Below are positions 14,397 through 17,920 of a stretch of 17,920 nucleotides of DNA, piece after piece. A program made the position numbers and the translations under genes. The first letter of the stretch is position 1. Each line of letters begins with the position of its first letter. The notes below the pieces were generated by a model. It was not told where the DNA came from. It made no database searches and saw only the letters and a program-made list of their open reading frames with translations. Origin of the DNA: Promethearchaeota archaeon (GTDB lineage: Archaea; Asgardarchaeota; Lokiarchaeia; Sigynarchaeales; SOKP01); the NCBI GenBank assembly GCA_030605085.1, contig JAUWBH010000123.1, positions 1 to 17,920 on the forward strand, written 5' to 3'.

Positions 14397-14563
14397 GTAC
14401 TTTCACTCCCGATATGGTTTTGATTTCGCTTGTTTTGGATAGTTCTCACTCCTATTTTTTCGTAAGAATTTAGCTCTAAGGGTAAAAAACAACCATTATT
14501 TTTGCAATGAAAGAGAACAAACGGATGCAATTGATAGAAGTCTACCTTTACTTTCCTTGCCAA
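14390..14563 (-). CDS. Small conserved-looking protein coupled to RadA paralog 2
   Basis: A frame missed by ATG-based calling runs to TAA 14390 and overlaps the RadA TTG start. From TTG 14563 it gives 57 aa: ARKVKVDFYQLHPFVL, His19-Cys20-x4-Cys25, then FLPLELNSYEKIGVRTI and a C-terminal NHIGSESTW. Composition and the compact HC-x4-C element argue for a real, structured protein, perhaps zinc-binding. The frame is open upstream to 14619 without an ATG; ATG 14609, which has GAGGAAA in front, is one base out of frame. So either TTG 14563 is used or a frameshift lies between 14609 and 14563. A decayed copy sits upstream of the 381-aa gene. Function unknown; the genetic coupling suggests a partner of the recombinase. 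Confidence 0.5.
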   Translation of the reverse strand: MARKVKVDFYQLHPFVLFHCKNNGCFLPLELNSYEKIGVRTIQNKRNQNHIGSESTW

Positions 14564-14623
14564 ATCCTTACTTTTTATGATATTTGATTCTTTCGTCTTA
14601 ACACACCATTTTAGTTATTTTCC

Positions 14624-15574
14624 TCAACTTCTTTCAAATTTTTTGCTTTTATCCTTTAATTTGTCATTAGTTTTTTCTAAAACATTGCGTTCAAATAAAG
14701 TTAAATTTGGATTTTCCAGCAGGTTTTCAAATTCATTTAATAAAAGATACATTTCTTCCTTACTTAAATAGTCTAAATACCCTTTATTTAACAAATAACT
14801 ATGTAATTGAAAGCTTTTGATCCCAAACGATTCAACAATAGCTTCCTTTAGTAAAGTACGAGCGAATTGTGTGTTAGAATTTGCTATTTCTTTCAAACCC
14901 TTAAGATAAGCAATTATATTACAAAGAATTGAGTAGTCGATAAAACTTGCTGCAATAAGCTCAATTTTTTCTTTATAGACAATGACATTGTATAAATCTC
15001 TTAAGCTTGAAATAAAACTGTTCTTAGATTTTCTAATTCCATCCTTGATATAGTCCAATTCTTTTTTACTAAGATGATTTAAGTATCCATTCTGAATCAA
15101 ATAAAATGTAACGGGTATAAATCGAGTTTTAAACCTTTTTACGATTTCTTTTTTAAATACTTTTATTGCTAGAGGATCTCCTACCTCCGCTAGTTTTTTT
15201 AACAAAGGAAACGCCAAATTACTATGAAGTATCCTTGTATCGTAATCGTTTTCTGTCCATACTTGCAAATTCGAACAATGACCCCAAAATTCAACTTTAG
15301 GAGATATTTTAAATTTTCCCTCCTCTTGTGATTTATATAAAACTCTAGCGGCTTCGTCAATTGAATCAATCTCTTTGTAATTTTTTAAGTCATTGGTTGG
15401 GATATTTAATAACAAATGTTTGCAGTGTATAAAACGCTCGTTATTTATATAAATATTAGTTTGATCCTCTTCCAATTTAAGTGAAATATATTTATTAACT
15501 TTAAATTTATCAGTACCCAAATTAGTCTGATTCCCCACCTCAAAATTCTGCCTAATTTCTTTCAATTTACTCAT
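14624..15574 (-). CDS. WGHCSNLQ-type archaeal protein, 316 aa
   Basis: Residues 28-58 (KYISLKLE...TNIYINNERFIHCKHLLLNIP) and 95-149 (EFWGHCSNLQVW...DYDTRILHSNLAFPLLKKLAEVGDP...FKKEIVKRF) match a family I have seen in Asgard and related archaea, usually of unknown function. The C-terminal half carries two helical repeats with similar ends, YLIQNGYLNHLSKKELDYI (158-176) and YLLNKGYLDYLSKEEMYLL, so the protein is probably a helical-repeat or leucine-rich-repeat-like scaffold for protein contacts. ATG 15574 follows GAGGTAAT 5 nt upstream, and the gene begins 16 nt after the stop of the preceding gene. It is the last clear member of the right-hand operon, before the small gene and RadA paralog 2. 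Confidence 0.6.
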   Translation of the reverse strand: MSKLKEIRQNFEVGNQTNLGTDKFKVNKYISLKLEEDQTNIYINNERFIHCKHLLLNIPTNDLKNYKEIDSIDEAARVLYKSQEEGKFKISPKVEFWGHCSNLQVWTENDYDTRILHSNLAFPLLKKLAEVGDPLAIKVFKKEIVKRFKTRFIPVTFYLIQNGYLNHLSKKELDYIKDGIRKSKNSFISSLRDLYNVIVYKEKIELIAASFIDYSILCNIIAYLKGLKEIANSNTQFARTLLKEAIVESFGIKSFQLHSYLLNKGYLDYLSKEEMYLLLNEFENLLENPNLTLFERNVLEKTNDKLKDKSKKFERS

Positions 15575-15590
15575 ATCTATTACCTCATTT

Positions 15591-16091
15591 CTATTCGATT
15601 AAGATTCGTCTAGTTTTTAGATATTTTAATCTAATGCCTATTAGTTCTCTAGCGACCTGAATTTCTGCCACCTTCCATTCTTTGCTACTGAAAATTTTAT
15701 CCCAGTTTATATCCTCGTGTTCTTCGTCAATTCTGTATTTTTCTTTTAAGTCCTCCGATATTTTATTCTGAATTCTTCTTATATCCACATATTCGGGATA
15801 TTTGATGTAAAATTTTCCGTTTTTTTCAATTTTTTTTATGTAATCTCCAATATTTACGGAAGGGATTTTATTTTTGAAGAGTTCCTTTTCTTTATCGTAC
15901 TCGTCTTCTTTAAATGGTTTTATAACGTACATCCACAAATCTCCCCCTCTTAACGAAGTCACCTCTTCTTCTGTAATGTCTATATCGTAATATTCTTTAA
16001 GCTCGGATATTGTATCGTCCTCTTCTTCGCCTCTCGTTCTTGCGATTCCTTTAAGACCTTCCAAGACATCATCTTTTTTGTTCTTATTCAT
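15591..16091 (-). CDS. Hypothetical protein, 166 aa, paralog of its neighbour
   Basis: Residues about 28-160 align with the C-terminal half of the 271-aa neighbour. Shared features are ISELKEYYDIDITEEEV against IENLKQELDIKITEERV, then WMYVIKPFKEDEYDKEKE against WIFAIKPFNTNDYNEEKE, then GKFYIKY against GKLYFKY, and a C-terminal helix ARELIGIRLKYLKTRR against ARKLIASKIYQNLNLKR. It lacks the zinc ribbon of the longer paralog. The start ATG 16091 overlaps the TGA of that gene (ATGA), with AGGTG upstream, so translation is coupled. No known domain is recognised. Tandem paralogs with and without a zinc ribbon suggest a heteromeric pair. Confidence 0.6.
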   Translation of the reverse strand: MNKNKKDDVLEGLKGIARTRGEEEDDTISELKEYYDIDITEEEVTSLRGGDLWMYVIKPFKEDEYDKEKELFKNKIPSVNIGDYIKKIEKNGKFYIKYPEYVDIRRIQNKISEDLKEKYRIDEEHEDINWDKIFSSKEWKVAEIQVARELIGIRLKYLKTRRILIE

Positions 16092-16903
16092 ATTTTCAAC
16101 ACCTGTCGCTTGAGATTTAGGTTTTGATAAATTTTTGACGCTATTAATTTCCTTGCGAGTAAGAATCTAGCGTTTATCAATTGATTTGAATTTATAAGCT
16201 CTTCCCAATCTCTCACCTTAAATTTATGGATTATCGGATAGTTTTCCTTTAATTTTTCAATTATCTCTCCATTAACTTTACTTTGTCTTATTTTTACTAG
16301 ATATTTAAAGTATAATTTACCTCTTTTTGTGAGTTTATTTACATACACATCGGTGAAATTTGACGATATTTGTTTTTTGATTCGTTCCTTTTCTTCGTTG
16401 TAATCATTAGTGTTAAATGGTTTTATCGCAAATATCCATATGTAGGTATCGTCTAAAGACCATACTCTTTCTTCTGTAATTTTAATGTCCAATTCTTGTT
16501 TTAGGTTCTCTATTGTCTTAAAACAATCTTGACTATTCGCGATTTTCTCTAAAAAACTTAAGATCTGTTTAAACTTACGCGTCATAAAAATAGGGAACTC
16601 TATCCACTTTTTCCGTGGTTTAAAATCAATAATCAGTTCCTTACAGTCTTCACACACGTAAAAACGCCTTATCCCTTGTTTTTCTCGTAATCCTACCTCT
16701 ATATTAGAATCTTTTTTATACACATTCCATAAAAGAATGTTATTTCGAAAACAATGCGGACATATCCATTCTCTCTCTAAAATTTTTGGAATTATTTTTT
16801 TAAAATCGAAGTTAATTAGTACCTTTCTAAACCAATTTCTTTTGATTCCCTTAAAAATTGGATTGCCTATTTTTTTAATCTTAATTTTTAATTCATTTTG
16901 CAT
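16088..16903 (-). CDS. Zinc-ribbon hypothetical protein, 271 aa
   Basis: After a basic N-terminus, Cys48-x2-Cys51 (CPHC) and Cys84-x2-Cys87 (CEDC) form a four-Cys zinc ribbon with a 32-residue insert. Residues about 125-262 form a domain shared with the 166-aa protein encoded directly downstream (WIFAIKPF, KLYFKY and a C-terminal ARKLIASK helix). ATG 16903 lies inside the end of the preceding gene (11-nt overlap), with GGGTGTGA upstream. The domain is not recognised. Zinc ribbons of this sort often mediate nucleic-acid or protein contact; nothing more specific can be supported. Confidence 0.6.
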   Translation of the reverse strand: MQNELKIKIKKIGNPIFKGIKRNWFRKVLINFDFKKIIPKILEREWICPHCFRNNILLWNVYKKDSNIEVGLREKQGIRRFYVCEDCKELIIDFKPRKKWIEFPIFMTRKFKQILSFLEKIANSQDCFKTIENLKQELDIKITEERVWSLDDTYIWIFAIKPFNTNDYNEEKERIKKQISSNFTDVYVNKLTKRGKLYFKYLVKIRQSKVNGEIIEKLKENYPIIHKFKVRDWEELINSNQLINARFLLARKLIASKIYQNLNLKRQVLKI

Positions 16904-17822
16904 TTATTTCACACCCAATTGGTACTTTTTTATTGAAGATTTCCTTGATAACGCTTTCAAAGGGAAAAAATTGAGAAGTCGTTTCTAAATTACATCCCTT
17001 AAAAGTTTCTGAAAATTTTACTAGCATTTCCTTTATTTTTTGTCTTATTTCTTCAATTGTTTCGCTGTCTATACTCTCTCTATTGTCAATTAAAGCGTAA
17101 CCGTCTAATTTTTCTTTTTTACATTTGTCGGTTATAATTTCCCCGCACGCAAAGACAATGGTGTAGTTGCCAGCTTTAAAATTGTCTATAGTGTGATGTA
17201 ATAATTCTTCGCAAAAAGATCGAACAGCGTAAAAAAGTCCGGCTATTAAATCGTGTTCGGGTATTTTTTCTTGATTTTCAATTTCGTCGCATATAATATT
17301 AAAAAGATTTTTGCCACACGATGATATACAGATTAAATATATAGGTAAAGCACGGTTAATATCTTCGACTTTCAGGAGTTTATTACTAGTGAAAACTGCT
17401 TTATAATCGTAATAAATTTCTTCAGGAAGATTTTTAAGAATTTTTATCAAATTAATTTCGTTCTTTTCGAGTAGGCTCGACAATTCTACAAACCTCTTTG
17501 AAGCTTCTACCAAGAACGAAGGAAATAAACTTTCGAATACCTCTCCTATCTTAGGTTGAAGCGATTTAACGACGGTTGTAGTTAAATTTTCGTACATAGA
17601 GCAGACTTCAATCCTGTTAGCGTGTTCTTCAGGCAATACATCTAAAAGAACATTGATTTTCCCTAAAATTTCGTTCGTCTTATCCAATACTTTCCTCCAT
17701 ACATTCTGTAGCTTGATAATCGTCGCAAAATCAATGTGATACTCTTCACATCTAGAGCATCTAAGGATTTTACTCTCAAAATCTTCAACCAATTCACTCC
17801 TACACTTTGCACATTTGCTCAT
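16893..17822 (-). CDS. Zinc-ribbon plus longin-like domain protein, 309 aa
   Basis: The N-terminus has a compact zinc ribbon: Cys4-x2-Cys7-x14-Cys22-x2-Cys25. A helical middle region (about 35-150) follows. Residues about 159-275 fit a longin/roadblock-like pattern: strand LPIYLICISSCGKNLFNI, the helix opening with DLIAGLFYAVRSFCEELL (191-208), strands TIDNFKAGNYTIVFACGE, and a final helix with EIRQKIKEMLVKF. This resembles the domain in the 157-aa protein downstream of RadA paralog 1. Such modules are abundant in Asgard genomes and often act with small GTPases; none is encoded here. ATG 17822 overlaps the preceding stop by ATGA, and the 3' end overlaps the next gene by 11 nt, so it lies inside a coupled operon. 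The domain call is by pattern only. Confidence 0.5.
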   Translation of the reverse strand: MSKCAKCRSELVEDFESKILRCSRCEEYHIDFATIIKLQNVWRKVLDKTNEILGKINVLLDVLPEEHANRIEVCSMYENLTTTVVKSLQPKIGEVFESLFPSFLVEASKRFVELSSLLEKNEINLIKILKNLPEEIYYDYKAVFTSNKLLKVEDINRALPIYLICISSCGKNLFNIICDEIENQEKIPEHDLIAGLFYAVRSFCEELLHHTIDNFKAGNYTIVFACGEIITDKCKKEKLDGYALIDNRESIDSETIEEIRQKIKEMLVKFSETFKGCNLETTSQFFPFESVIKEIFNKKVPIGCEINAK

Positions 17823-17920
17823 TTGCTCGCCCTCTTCTTTTCTTTCTTACTTAATTTTTTTTCATGATCTTTTTTATTTTTCGGTTTTTTTTTGAATTCC
17901 TCGACAATTTTTTTCATTTC
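17819..17920 (-). CDS. C-terminal end of a Lys-rich protein (partial)
   Basis: The frame is open from the right edge to TGA 17819 and encodes the last 33 residues, of which nearly half are Lys (e.g. KKLSKKEKKRASK). The stop overlaps the ATG of the next gene as ATGA, showing that the operon begins outside the window. The basic tail could bind nucleic acid, but the rest of the protein is not visible. Confidence 0.5.
   Translation of the reverse strand, partial: EMKKIVEEFKKKPKNKKDHEKKLSKKEKKRASK

Noticed and set aside
1672..14547. Shared AGTCTACC string between 1672-1774 and 14539-14547
   Set aside because: An 8-9 base match between distant sites is expected by chance in 18 kb of biased sequence.
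13157..14572. Paired GTAARRATTTRRC motifs as shared operators of two operons
   Set aside because: The motifs fall in homologous reading frames of a duplicated small gene, which explains the similarity better.

Overview
The window is very AT-rich (about a quarter to 30% G+C by eye) and looks archaeal. The evidence is two RadA-family recombinases with an N-terminal helix-hairpin-helix domain, archaeal TATA boxes about 25-29 nt upstream of predicted transcript starts, Shine-Dalgarno sites of the GGTG/GAGGT type, some leaderless genes, and many small Cys-rich zinc proteins. Two longin/roadblock-like proteins and a WGHCSNLQ-type protein recall families I associate with Asgard (Lokiarchaeia-like) archaea. 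That placement is an inference. No tRNA, rRNA, CRISPR array or transposase was found.

Positions 1-4000 look like decaying accessory DNA. They hold the end of a coiled-coil gene, an unknown 250-aa gene, a frameshifted winged-helix gene, a small C2H2-type zinc protein, a C2H2/zinc-ribbon gene split at an A8 run, a gene relic with three in-frame TAA codons, and a weak membrane-anchored ORF. Positions 4000-7700 carry two large leaderless genes whose proteins each have an Rx4H motif typical of HEPN ribonuclease-like domains. Between them, on the opposite strand, lies a small helix-turn-helix gene in visibly more G+C-rich DNA.

Positions 7900-14600 are the most interesting part. Read along the minus strand the order is: small conserved gene, RadA paralog 2, decayed copy of the small gene, 381-aa unknown, 208-aa Cys-rich zinc-finger protein, retron-type reverse transcriptase, structured RNA, RadA paralog 1, longin-like protein, 76-aa protein. 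The reverse transcriptase has RYADD, NAxxH and a VTG-equivalent (ICG). The RNA region (9746-10005) is bounded by a perfect 16-bp inverted repeat, is far more G+C-rich than its surroundings in its 5' half, contains several hairpins, and has its own TATA box placed so that transcription would begin at the repeat. This is the layout of a retron msr-msd RNA with a1/a2 ends, here downstream of the RT and directly upstream of a recombinase gene. I propose an archaeal retron locus coupled to a RadA-like, ssDNA-binding recombinase, a pairing I do not recognise from described retron types.

Positions 14600-17920 form a tight minus-strand operon with ATGA and 11-nt overlaps. It encodes a Lys-rich protein tail, a zinc-ribbon/longin-like protein, two tandem paralogs (one with an extra zinc ribbon), and the WGHCSNLQ protein. 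It may run on into RadA paralog 2.
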